A stretch of 64,000 nucleotides of DNA from Streptomyces physcomitrii. Lineage in GTDB: Bacteria; Actinomycetota; Actinomycetes; Streptomycetales; Streptomycetaceae. The translations under genes and the position numbers were made by a program. Numbering within the stretch: position 1 is the first letter of the stretch; each line of letters starts with the position of its first letter. This document shows positions 10,406 through 18,177 of the stretch, in pieces. Below the pieces are notes generated by a model that was given only the letters and a program-made list of their open reading frames with translations, was not told the DNA's origin and searched no databases. Location: assembly GCF_012273655.1 (NCBI RefSeq), contig NZ_JAAWWP010000001.1, positions 1 to 64,000 on the forward strand, read 5' to 3'.

Positions 10406-12251
10406 CCGCTCCCGGCGCCGCGCCGCCCGCCCGCTGCGCACCGCCCTGGTGCTCGGCTGCTCCGGCGCCCTCCTCGCGGGCTGCGCCTCCATGCCCGACA
10501 CCGGCGACGTACGGGGCGTCGAACCCTCGCAGCGCCCCGACGCCCAGGTCCGCGTCTTCGCGATGCCGCCGCCGAAGGACGCCACGCCCGACGAGATCAT
10601 CCAGGGCTTCCTGGAGGCCCTGACCAGCGACGACCCGCAGTTCGAGATGGCGCGCAAATACCTCACCCGCGAGGCCTCGCGGAACTGGCACCCCGAGAGC
10701 TCCACCACGGTGCTCGCCGACGGGCCCGGCACCGAGGCCACCGACCGGGGCTCGGCCCAGGACGGCCAGCCGGGCCGGAACTGGCTGCTCACCGGCCGCG
10801 AGGTCGCCGAGGTCGACGGCCGGCGCGCCTACACGCCCCGCAAGTCCACCTACTCCGAGCCCGTGCACCTGTCCATGGACCCGGACGTGGAGGGCGGCCC
10901 CGAGTGGCGAATAGACCGGCCGCCGAGCGGAGTCGTCCTCGGCGAGTCCGACTTCCAGCGCATCTACCGCTCCGTCAGCAAGTACTACTACGCGGCCGAT
11001 ACGGTGCCCAGCGACGGCGGCCAGGGCGATGTCGTCGCCGACCCCGTCTACGTACGGGAGCGAATAGACCCGATCACGCAGACCGTGCGCTCGCTGCTCG
11101 AAGGGCCCACCGAGTGGCTGGACCCGGCCGTCACCTCGCTCTTCCCCAAGGGCACCCGGCTCGCCGCGGGCACCAAGGGACTCGCCCCGGACGACCAGAA
11201 CACCCTCACCGTCCCGCTGACCCGGCAGGCGGACCGGGTCGACCTGCGCCGCTGCAAGCTGATGGCGACGCAGATCCTGTACACACTGGAGGACCTGACG
11301 CCCGCGGGGATCGAGGAGGTCAAGCTCCTGCGCTCCGACGGCCGCCAGCTCTGCCCCCCGCTGCGCGAGGACGACGCCGAGGCCGCGGCCCCGCACCGCA
11401 CCGCGGGGCAGGCCCGCTACCAGTACTTCCTGGACGGGCAGCGCCGCCTCGTCCGGCTCTTCGGCACCTCCACCGGCCACAAGGCCGAGCCCGTACCCGG
11501 CGCCTTCGGCGAGGGCGGGCGCAAGCTGCGTGCTGCCGCCGTCTCCCGCGAGGAGGACAAGGCCGCGGGGGTCTCCCTCGACGGGCGTTCCCTGTACGTC
11601 GGTTCACTGGTCCAGGGCGCCGAACTGGGCGAGCCGGTGATCAGCAGCAGCGCCAAGGCGGAGGACAACCGGCTCACCGCGCCGAGCTGGGACGGCCGGG
11701 GCGATCTGTGGGTGGCGGACCGCGACCCGCTGGACCCGCAGCTGTACCTCCTCGAGGACGGTGGGGGCACGCCGAGTCCGGTCACCGTCGCCGGACTCGG
11801 CAAGGGCCGCATCCAGGCCGTACGGGTGGCGGCCGACGGGGTGCGCATCGCCCTCCTCGTCGCGGACGAGGGCAAGAAGTCCCTGCGGGTCGGCCGCATC
11901 CAGCGCACCCCCGGCGAGAACGGCCCCGCCCGCATCAGCGTGCACCAACTCCGCACCGTCGCCCCGCAGATGGAGGAGGTCACCGCGATGTCCTGGGCCG
12001 GCGGCAGCAGGCTCGTGGTGGTCGGGCGCGAGGAGGGCGGCGTCCAGCAGATCCGGTACGTGCAGTGCGACGGCTCCGCCCCGGCCGGCGGCGTCCTGCC
12101 CGGCCTGACCGGAGCCGAGGAGATCGCCGCCGCCGAGGACGAACGCCTCCCGCTGATCGCCCACTCCGACGACGGCATCGTCCGCCTGCCGCCGGGCGCC
12201 CCCTGGCAGACCGTGGTGGGCGAGGGGACGGCCCCGGTCTATCCGGGGTAG
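10395..12251 (+). CDS. lpqB: Lipoprotein LpqB
   Basis: LpqB is the lipoprotein partner of MtrAB that modulates MtrB signalling. The 618-residue protein has a signal peptide ending in lipobox LLAGC (Cys30). A GerMN-like region follows (conserved VRSLLEGPTEWLDPAVTSLFP near residue 230), then a C-terminal beta-propeller (SLDGRSLYVGS and WDGRGDLWVADRD blades). The GTG start at 10395 overlaps the end of mtrB, so the two are translationally coupled. The operon appears to end here; the next transcription unit begins within about 70 bp. Confidence 0.95.
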   Translation: MADDRSRRRAARPLRTALVLGCSGALLAGCASMPDTGDVRGVEPSQRPDAQVRVFAMPPPKDATPDEIIQGFLEALTSDDPQFEMARKYLTREASRNWHPESSTTVLADGPGTEATDRGSAQDGQPGRNWLLTGREVAEVDGRRAYTPRKSTYSEPVHLSMDPDVEGGPEWRIDRPPSGVVLGESDFQRIYRSVSKYYYAADTVPSDGGQGDVVADPVYVRERIDPITQTVRSLLEGPTEWLDPAVTSLFPKGTRLAAGTKGLAPDDQNTLTVPLTRQADRVDLRRCKLMATQILYTLEDLTPAGIEEVKLLRSDGRQLCPPLREDDAEAAAPHRTAGQARYQYFLDGQRRLVRLFGTSTGHKAEPVPGAFGEGGRKLRAAAVSREEDKAAGVSLDGRSLYVGSLVQGAELGEPVISSSAKAEDNRLTAPSWDGRGDLWVADRDPLDPQLYLLEDGGGTPSPVTVAGLGKGRIQAVRVAADGVRIALLVADEGKKSLRVGRIQRTPGENGPARISVHQLRTVAPQMEEVTAMSWAGGSRLVVVGREEGGVQQIRYVQCDGSAPAGGVLPGLTGAEEIAAAEDERLPLIAHSDDGIVRLPPGAPWQTVVGEGTAPVYPG

Positions 12252-12322
12252 CGCCGGTCGGGGCGGGGAGGTGAGGAGGAATGACCGCGTGGACCGCGGT
12301 GCATCCTGCTACCGTCTGCGAC

Positions 12323-12373
12323 ATGAAGCGCGCTGCCATGACGACGACGCCGGAGAGTGTCCCGGCGCGCTGA
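12323..12373 (+). CDS. Threonine leader peptide of an attenuator
   Basis: This 16-residue open frame reads MKRAAMTTTPESVPAR, with three consecutive ACG threonine codons at 12341-12349. It lies directly upstream of a terminator hairpin and a threonyl-tRNA synthetase gene, so its likely role is to sense charged tRNA-Thr by ribosome stalling. A -10-like TACCGT (12310-12315) seven bases ahead of the ATG suggests a leaderless transcript. The same frame also has an ATG at 12281 behind a purine-rich GAGGAGGA, giving a 30-residue version with six threonines, although that Shine-Dalgarno is spaced too tightly. Either start keeps the Thr triplet. Confidence 0.68.
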   Translation: MKRAAMTTTPESVPAR

Positions 12374-12418
12374 CAGACGATCCGATCCGAAGCCCCGGGG
12401 CGAGTGCCCCGGGGCTTC
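12349..12418 (+). promoter_or_regulatory. Ribosome-mediated attenuator (alternative hairpins and terminator)
   Basis: Three mutually exclusive pairings can be drawn. Segment 12349-12353 pairs with 12362-12366 (GCCGG/CCGGC). Segment 12359-12365 pairs with 12395-12401 (seven pairs, one G-U) as antiterminator. Segment 12389-12401 pairs with 12406-12418 as a 13-bp terminator stem with a GAGT loop. A ribosome stalled on the ACG triplet (12341-12349) would cover the first strand and free the antiterminator strand. A ribosome reaching the stop codon at 12371 would mask that strand and allow termination. The downstream tract (GTCGT) is only weakly U-rich, as is common in Streptomyces. Pairing was drawn by eye. 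Confidence 0.66.
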
Positions 12419-12462
12419 GTCGTAGGCCGGTCACTCGCTCCGCACCCAGCGAGGAGACCGCG

Positions 12463-13698
12463 ATGACCACCGTGCACGACCACCGCAAGCTCGGCCGTGA
12501 ACTGGGCCTGTTCGACACCGATCCGCTGATCGGCGCGGGCCTGCCGTACTGGCTGCCCGACGGCGCGGCCGTGCGGCACACCCTGGAGGAGTACATCCGT
12601 GCCGCCGAGCGGCGGGCGGGCTACCAGCACGTGTACTCACCGGTGCTCGGCAAGCGGGAGCTGTACGAGCTGTCGGGGCACTGGGCGCACTACAGCGACG
12701 ACATGTTCCCCCCGATGGACCTCGGCGGAGAGCAGGTCGTCCTGCGGCCGAGCCTGTGCCCCCATCACGCGGTGATCTACCGCTCCCGCTCCCACAGCTA
12801 CCGCGAACTGCCCCTGCGGATGGCCGAACTGGGCGGCATGTACCGCTCCGAACTCTCGGGCGTGCTCGGCGGGCTGACCCGCGTGCGGGCCATCCAGCTC
12901 AACGACGCGCACATCTTCTGCACCCTGGACCAGGTCGCCCAGGAGGCACAGGCGGCCCTGGAGATGATCGGCCGGGCATACGAGGCGCTCGGCATCACCC
13001 CGACCCGCTACCGGCTCTCCCTCCCGGGCCCCGGCGGCAAGTACGTCGCCGCACCCGAGAAGTGGCAGCGGTCCACCGCTCTGCTGACCGGCGTCCTCGA
13101 CCGCTCCGGCCTGCCCTACGAGGCGGCCGAGGGGGAGGCCGCGTTCTACGGCCCCAAGATCGATGTCCAGGTCACCGACGGTGCCGGCCGGGAGTCCACC
13201 CTGTCCACCGTCCAGGTCGACTTCCACCAGCCCGAGCAGTTCGACCTGCACTACATCGGCGCGGACGGCGCCAGGCACCGCCCGGTCATGGTGCACCGCA
13301 GCATCATCGGCAGCGTGGAACGAGCCGTCGCTCACCTCATCGAACAGCACGGCGGTGCTTTCCCCGCCTGGCTCGCCCCCACTCAGCTGGTGATCCTCCC
13401 GATCTCCGGCACCGAACTGCCGGACGCCGCAGCCCTCGCCCACCGTTGCGCCCTTCTCGGACTGCGTGCCCAGATCGCGGGACCGGACCGGGGAAGCCTG
13501 GGCGCCCGTATCCGAGAGGCCCGCCTGGTTCCGTACCAAGCCGTCATCGGTGCCAAGGAGGCCGCTGACGATCGCGTCGCACTGCGCTTGCGTGACGGAC
13601 GCCGACTCGACCCGCGGCCGGTCGGTGACGTACTGACCCGTATCAGCGCCCTCATCGGGGCCCACAGCACCGGCCTGTGGGCCGACCCCACCTCGTAG
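12463..13698 (+). CDS. Auxiliary threonyl-tRNA synthetase (no TGS or editing domain)
   Basis: This class II synthetase charges tRNA-Thr. At 411 residues it is far shorter than housekeeping ThrRS of about 650, because it begins directly at the catalytic core and lacks the N-terminal TGS and editing domains. The zinc ligands Cys99, His150 and His278 are all present, the first two spaced as in E. coli ThrRS (51 residues). Motif 2 (GGMYRSELSG) and motif 3 (GSVERAVAHLIEQ) are intact. A C-terminal anticodon-binding domain begins near LAPTQLVILPI. The ATG at 12463 follows a GAGGAG ribosome site. The domain loss and the threonine attenuator upstream suggest an inducible, possibly antibiotic-resistant spare copy. 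Confidence 0.87.
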   Translation: MTTVHDHRKLGRELGLFDTDPLIGAGLPYWLPDGAAVRHTLEEYIRAAERRAGYQHVYSPVLGKRELYELSGHWAHYSDDMFPPMDLGGEQVVLRPSLCPHHAVIYRSRSHSYRELPLRMAELGGMYRSELSGVLGGLTRVRAIQLNDAHIFCTLDQVAQEAQAALEMIGRAYEALGITPTRYRLSLPGPGGKYVAAPEKWQRSTALLTGVLDRSGLPYEAAEGEAAFYGPKIDVQVTDGAGRESTLSTVQVDFHQPEQFDLHYIGADGARHRPVMVHRSIIGSVERAVAHLIEQHGGAFPAWLAPTQLVILPISGTELPDAAALAHRCALLGLRAQIAGPDRGSLGARIREARLVPYQAVIGAKEAADDRVALRLRDGRRLDPRPVGDVLTRISALIGAHSTGLWADPTS

Positions 13699-13730
13699 AG
13701 GAGGGGTGCTGTCGTAGAGGAGGGGTGCCG
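13693..13730 (+). repeat. 19-bp tandem repeat at the end of the ThrRS gene
   Basis: Two adjacent 19-bp copies (TCGTAGAGGAGGGGTGCTG and the same with CCG at the end) span the synthetase stop codon and the start of the intergenic gap. The second copy repeats the TAG stop. The remaining gap to comF (13731-13889) shows no other feature I can name. Confidence 0.7.
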
Positions 13731-13889
13731 TGAGCGGTGGGTGGGGGGATGCGGCGTGCCGTGCTGCCTGTGGACAGGCGTCAATGCCCCGAGGGGGGTT
13801 CACTCCCCGGGCACCGGTGGCGGACGCGGCGACCGCGGGAGTTTTCCACAGGCCTTTCGCGCTCCCGCCCCTCCCCCCACAGTAGAGCC

Positions 13890-14618
13890 ATGCGACGGCT
13901 CTGGCAGGACCTCGCCGACCTGGTGTTCCCGGCCGACTGCGCCGGGTGCGGCGAACCGCGCGCGGAGCTGTGCGGGCGGTGCCGGGCGGCGCTGCACGGG
14001 CGGCGGGCGCGCCGGGTGCGGCCCGATCCGGCGCCGGGCGGGCTGCCGGTGGTGCATGCCGCCGCGCCGTACCAGGACGCGGTACGCGCCGTGCTCCTCG
14101 CGCACAAGGAGCGCGGGGCACTCGGGCTGGCCGCACCGCTGGGCACGGCCCTGGCGGGGGCGGCAGGGGTGGCACGGGGTGGCGCGGGGGGTGGGGGAGG
14201 GGAGGGGGGAGGGGCCCCCACCCTCCTCGTCCCCCTCCCCTCCACCCCCCGCTCCACCCGCGCCCGGGGCCACGACCCCACGCGCCGTGTCGCGCTGGCT
14301 GCCGCGCGTGTGCTGCGGGGCTCGGGGGTGCCCGCGCGGGTGGTGCCCGTACTGCGGCAGCGGCGGGCGGTCGCCGATCAGTCGGGGCTCAACTCCCGGC
14401 AGCGGAAGGCGAATCTGAAAGGGGCGCTGGAAGTGAATGCGAGAGCGGTCCGGCTGTTCGGTCCGGGGGCCCGCGTGATCATTGTGGACGATCTTCTGAC
14501 CACGGGTTCTTCGTTGGCCGAAGCCGCACGCGCATTGTCCGCGGATGCCGGGGTAAGGAGGATCTCAGCGGCGGTGATCGCCGCTCCTGCTGAGGCTTTC
14601 GAAGTAAACAGGAACTGA
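13890..14618 (+). CDS. ComF family phosphoribosyltransferase-like protein
   Basis: The 242-residue protein has an N-terminal zinc ribbon (Cys17, Cys20, Cys28, Cys31) and a C-terminal phosphoribosyltransferase fold with the PRPP-loop signature VIIVDDLLTTGSS (196-208). The ComF motif QSGLNSRQRKANL precedes it. ComF proteins are linked to DNA uptake in competent bacteria; in Streptomyces the role is not established. A very G-rich then C-rich stretch (14186-14250) encodes a Gly-rich insertion followed by PTLLVPLPSTP. The chosen ATG (13890) starts directly at the conserved RRLWQDLADLVFP segment. Confidence 0.88.
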   Translation: MRRLWQDLADLVFPADCAGCGEPRAELCGRCRAALHGRRARRVRPDPAPGGLPVVHAAAPYQDAVRAVLLAHKERGALGLAAPLGTALAGAAGVARGGAGGGGGEGGGAPTLLVPLPSTPRSTRARGHDPTRRVALAAARVLRGSGVPARVVPVLRQRRAVADQSGLNSRQRKANLKGALEVNARAVRLFGPGARVIIVDDLLTTGSSLAEAARALSADAGVRRISAAVIAAPAEAFEVNRN

Positions 14619-14996
14619 TCGAAAACCTGCATCGTTGCAGGTGGAGAGAGACTGGTGACACCCGAACGGAGGTAGGTACCGGTAGAGGGTGACGACTTCC
14701 TCCGGGCGAGATATGTTCGGTTGTGAGGAGTGACGGAGGTACCGGATCCGGAGCCGCAAGGCGGATCTCGGCCTGCCCCTCACACAACCGAATGCCTGAC
14801 CGCTGCCGCGGGTAGCCGAGTGAATCGACGGAATCGGCGATTCTCGCAATCACCCGGTCCGGTGGGGTGGAGATCTTGCCCGCGGGGGAGGAGGAGGTGG
14901 AAGTCACCGAGTCCGAGGCTCCGGGAGCACCGGGGCCTGGTGCGAAAGGGAGATGCTCCGCCGCCGTAGCGGAGCTATCCGGGAACGGAGTTCTGC
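14619..14996 (+). promoter_or_regulatory. Structured leader region of hpf
   Basis: This 378-bp gap contains no convincing gene but several inverted repeats. One is a 7-bp perfect hairpin at 14625-14642, next to the comF stop. Another is a long imperfect hairpin whose arms are TTCGGTTGTGAGG (14716-14728) and CCTCACACAACCGAA (14778-14792), with a smaller pairing (GATCCG/CGGATC) inside. A third 7-bp hairpin lies at 14955-14975, just ahead of the hpf ribosome site. I could not assign a confident promoter. Confidence 0.5.
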
Positions 14997-15713
14997 GTGG
15001 ACATCGTCGTCAAAGGCCGCAAGACCGAAGTACCCGAGCGGTTCCGCAAGCACGTGGCCGAGAAGCTGAAGCTGGAGAAGATCCAGAAGCTCGACGCCAA
15101 GGTGATCAGCCTCGACGTGGAGGTGTCCAAGGAGCCGAACCCCCGCCAGCACGACCACTGCGAGCGTGTGGAGATCACGCTCCGCTCGCGGGGTCCGGTG
15201 ATCCGGGCGGAGGCGGCTGCCAGCGACCCGTACGCAGCGCTCGACCTTGCGACCGAGAAGCTCGAGGCGCGACTGCGCAGGCAGCACGACAAGCGGCGCA
15301 CCCGCCGCGGCTCGGGCAGGCTTTCAGCGGCTGAGGTTGCCGACCACGTCCCGGACGCGGCGCACCTCAACACCGACGGCACCCTCGCAAAGGACGAGCC
15401 GGAGTCCGACGACGGCGTCCCCACCAAGCGGATGGGCTCGCTGGAAGTGAAGGGCGACGGCCCCCTCGTGGTCCGCGAGAAGACCCACATCGCCGCCCCG
15501 ATGACGCTGGACCAGGCGCTCTACGAGATGGAGCTCGTCGGGCACGACTTCTACCTCTTCGTCGACTCGGAGACGAAGGAGCCGAGCGTCGTCTACCGGC
15601 GTCACGCCTACGACTACGGCGTCATCCACCTCACCACGGACCAGATGGTGACGGCCACTTCGGACGCGGCGGACGCCTCGATGTCCGCGGCCGGTGGTGT
15701 GATCGGCGCTTGA
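14997..15713 (+). CDS. hpf: Long-form ribosome hibernation promoting factor
   Basis: HPF binds the 30S subunit in stationary phase and, in its long form, promotes 100S ribosome dimers. The 238-residue protein has the N-terminal S30AE domain (MDIVVKGRKTEVPERFRKHV through about residue 105, with basic LRRQHDKRRTRR). An acidic linker and the C-terminal dimerisation domain follow (about 165-225, MTLDQALYEMELVGHDFYLFVD). The GTG start at 14997 lies behind GGAACGGAG. Its length fits actinobacterial long HPF. Confidence 0.95.
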   Translation: MDIVVKGRKTEVPERFRKHVAEKLKLEKIQKLDAKVISLDVEVSKEPNPRQHDHCERVEITLRSRGPVIRAEAAASDPYAALDLATEKLEARLRRQHDKRRTRRGSGRLSAAEVADHVPDAAHLNTDGTLAKDEPESDDGVPTKRMGSLEVKGDGPLVVREKTHIAAPMTLDQALYEMELVGHDFYLFVDSETKEPSVVYRRHAYDYGVIHLTTDQMVTATSDAADASMSAAGGVIGA

Positions 15714-15739
15714 CGCGAAGAAGGTGACCACCACGTTTC

Positions 15740-15776
15740 GGCGCCCCCGGGTGCGCATTGGCGCCCCGGGGGCGCC
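15740..15776 (+). terminator. hpf terminator hairpin
   Basis: A perfect 12-bp G+C stem (15740-15751 with 15765-15776) with a 13-base loop lies 26 bp after the hpf stop. There is no U tract, but strong stems without one are usual in this genus. Confidence 0.7.
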
Positions 15777-15930
15777 GGTGTGCTCCCGCGGGGCTCTCGC
15801 GACGTCACCGTTTCGCCTGCCGGGCATGGAATCATGACCGGCAGGCCAACCGGGGTGCTGCCGCCCCGGGTTGGCGCCTTCGACCCGGCAGCGCTGGAAG
15901 ACAGGGCCATGGCCTTCAGGGGGAGGAACG

Positions 15931-16677
15931 ATGGCGGACAGCTTCGGACCGATGCGTGAGCAGGGTGCCGGCCTCGGCGCCGTCGGCATGGGCCCGCGGG
16001 GCGGTGCACCGGGGCAGGAGCCGATCCGGGTCCTCGTCGTCGACGATCACGCGCTCTTCCGGCGGGGGCTGGAGATCGTGCTCCAGGCCGAGGAGGACAT
16101 CCTCGTGGTGGGGGAGGCCGGGGACGGCGCCGAGGCGGTGGACAAGGCGGCCGATCTGCTGCCCGACATCGTGCTGATGGACGTCCGGATGCCCAAGCGC
16201 GGCGGCATCGAGGCCTGCACCTCCATCAAGGAGGTGGCCCCCAGCGCGAAGATCATCATGCTGACGATAAGCGACGAGGAGGCCGACCTCTACGAGGCGA
16301 TCAAGGCCGGGGCCACGGGCTATCTGCTCAAGGAGATCTCCACCGACGAGGTGGCCACGGCGATCCGCGCGGTCGCCGACGGGCAGTCCCAGATCAGTCC
16401 CTCCATGGCCTCCAAGCTGCTCACCGAGTTCAAGTCGATGATCCAGCGCACCGACGAGCGCCGTCTGGTGCCCGCGCCCAAGCTCACCGACCGTGAGATC
16501 GAGGTGCTCAAGCTGGTCGCGACCGGCATGAACAACCGTGACATCGCCAAGGAGTTGTTCATCAGCGAGAACACGGTGAAGAACCACGTACGCAACATCC
16601 TGGAGAAGCTGCAGCTGCACTCCCGGATGGAGGCCGTGGTCTACGCGATGCGGGAGAAGATCCTGGAGATCCGCTGA
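15931..16677 (+). CDS. NarL/FixJ family response regulator
   Basis: This 248-residue response regulator has a disordered stretch of about 30 residues and a receiver domain with Asp38/Asp39 and phospho-acceptor Asp84 (IVLMDVRMPKRGG). Lys134 is in the GYLLKEIS motif. A LuxR-type helix-turn-helix follows (about 178-240, LTDREIEVLKLVATGMNNRDIAKELFISENTVKNHV split across the motif). No histidine kinase gene is adjacent, so it is an orphan here. The ATG at 15931 follows GGGAGGAACG; an upstream in-frame ATG at 15871 lacks such a site. Confidence 0.93.
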   Translation: MADSFGPMREQGAGLGAVGMGPRGGAPGQEPIRVLVVDDHALFRRGLEIVLQAEEDILVVGEAGDGAEAVDKAADLLPDIVLMDVRMPKRGGIEACTSIKEVAPSAKIIMLTISDEEADLYEAIKAGATGYLLKEISTDEVATAIRAVADGQSQISPSMASKLLTEFKSMIQRTDERRLVPAPKLTDREIEVLKLVATGMNNRDIAKELFISENTVKNHVRNILEKLQLHSRMEAVVYAMREKILEIR

Positions 16678-16858
16678 ACAGGGCTGGACTGCGCTGAACA
16701 GGGCGCCCGCCGGGGCGCGTTCGCCAACCGGCGCCCGGCACCCTGCTCTCAACTCCCGGCCCCGAAGCACGCATCGGCCCGACGCGCCCCGGCGTGAGGG
16801 CTCCCCGGCAGCGGAGCGCGACGAGCGCCCGCCGCCCGACGCTCCTCCGCCCCTGCGC

Positions 16859-18094
16859 TCAGCCCAGCAGCCGCGCCACCTCCGCCGTCAGCGGTGCCCG
16901 CAGTTCCTCCTCGGCCAGCCGCTCGACGCGTACGCCGGTGCAGCCCACCCAGCTCGCGGCCTCCACCAGTGCCTGGGCGACGCCGGGTACCGCGGCGGGT
17001 CCGGCCAGCGATATCTGCTTGGCGACCAGGGTCTTCCCCTCCCGCCCCGGGTCCACCCGGCCGACGAGGCGGCCGCCGGAGAGCACCGGCATCGCGAAGT
17101 AGCCGTGGATCCGCTTGGGCCGCGGGACGTAGGCCTCCAGGCGGTGGGTGAAGCCGAAGATCCGCTCGGTGCGGGCGCGTTCCCAGACCAGGGAGTCGAA
17201 GGGGGAGAGCAGGGTCGTACGGTGGCGGCCGCGGACCGGGGTGCCGAGCGCCTCCGGGTCGGCCCAGGCCTCGGCGGGCCCGCGCCCGGCACCGCGCGCA
17301 CCGCTGCCGGGGCGTCCCCAGCCCGCCACCGTGACCGGGACGAGGCCGGAGTCGGCGAGCACCGCGTCGACCTGTTCGCCCCTGAGCCGGTGGTAGTCGG
17401 CGATATCGGCCCGGGTGCCGACGCCCAGGGACCGTCCGGCCAGGCGCACCAGGCGGCGGACGCACTCCCGGTCGTCGAGCTCGTCGTGCAGCAGCGCCTC
17501 GGGGATGGCGCGTTCGGCGAGGTCGTAGACGCGTTTCCAGCTGTGGCGGCGGGTGCAGACCACCTCTCCGTACATCAGGGCGCGTTCGACGGCGACCTTG
17601 GCCGCGGACCAGTCCCACCACTCGCCGGTGCGCTTGGCGCCGCCCAACTCGGTGGCGGTGAGCGGGCCTTCGGCGCGCAGCTGCTTGATGACCTGCTCGT
17701 AGGCGCCGTCGGGCAGTTCGTGGTTCCAGTGCGGGCGGGCGCGGTAGGCGCGGCGGCGGAAGGCGAAGTGCGGCCACTCCTCGACGGGCAGGATGCAGGC
17801 GGCGTGCGACCAGTACTCGAAGGCGTGCGGCCGGGGGCCGCCCTCGGTGGCCGGTGCCCAGTACGCCTCCTCGACGCGGCCGCGGCCGACGGCGCCGAGC
17901 CGGGCGTAGGGGACGAGTTCGTGGGAGCGGGCGAGGACGGAGATCGTGTCCAGCTGCACCGCGCCGAGGTGCCGGAGCACGCCGCGCACGCCGCCGCGGC
18001 GGTCGGGGGCGCCGAGCAGCCCTTGCGCGCGCAGGGCTATGCGGCGGGCCTCGTCGGCGGACAGCTCTGTCGTCGGACGGGGATCAGTCGTCAT
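16859..18094 (-). CDS. YcaQ/AlkX-type winged-helix DNA glycosylase
   Basis: The 411-residue protein belongs to the HTH_42/YcaQ family of winged-helix DNA glycosylases, which excise alkylated bases and unhook interstrand crosslinks. It carries the catalytic QxD form (Gln47-Leu48-Asp49 in GAVQLDTISVLARSH). Other family segments are the FEYWSHAACILP motif (about 93-104) and the late LLSPFDSLVWERARTERIFGF. It lies 83 bp downstream of a GNAT gene on the same strand. A -10-like TAGGGT eight bases before its ATG suggests its own leaderless promoter. The 180-bp gap to the convergent response regulator gene holds only a weak GC-rich inverted repeat. Confidence 0.88.
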   Translation of the reverse strand: MTTDPRPTTELSADEARRIALRAQGLLGAPDRRGGVRGVLRHLGAVQLDTISVLARSHELVPYARLGAVGRGRVEEAYWAPATEGGPRPHAFEYWSHAACILPVEEWPHFAFRRRAYRARPHWNHELPDGAYEQVIKQLRAEGPLTATELGGAKRTGEWWDWSAAKVAVERALMYGEVVCTRRHSWKRVYDLAERAIPEALLHDELDDRECVRRLVRLAGRSLGVGTRADIADYHRLRGEQVDAVLADSGLVPVTVAGWGRPGSGARGAGRGPAEAWADPEALGTPVRGRHRTTLLSPFDSLVWERARTERIFGFTHRLEAYVPRPKRIHGYFAMPVLSGGRLVGRVDPGREGKTLVAKQISLAGPAAVPGVAQALVEAASWVGCTGVRVERLAEEELRAPLTAEVARLLG

Positions 18095-18118
18095 GAGCGC
18101 ACCCTAGAACGCGGCACT

Positions 18119-18144
18119 GACATCCCCGCCCGGGCGGGGATGTC
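18119..18144. promoter_or_regulatory. 26-bp perfect palindrome upstream of the YcaQ-like gene
   Basis: Bases 18119-18144 form a perfect palindrome centred on CCCGGG (half-site GACATCCCCGCCC). It lies between the GNAT stop and the YcaQ-like start, overlapping the place where the -35 region would be relative to the TAGGGT -10-like element. It could be an operator for a DNA-damage-responsive repressor, or a terminator stem for the GNAT gene. There is no T tract. Confidence 0.5.
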
Positions 18145-18177
18145 CGGCCCCGGGGACCGGGCTCCGGCGGGCCCGGT

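Noticed and set aside
12251..12462. T-box riboswitch upstream of the ThrRS gene
   Set aside because: I found no T-box consensus sequence or specifier stem; the Thr codon run inside a mini-ORF fits a ribosome-mediated attenuator better.
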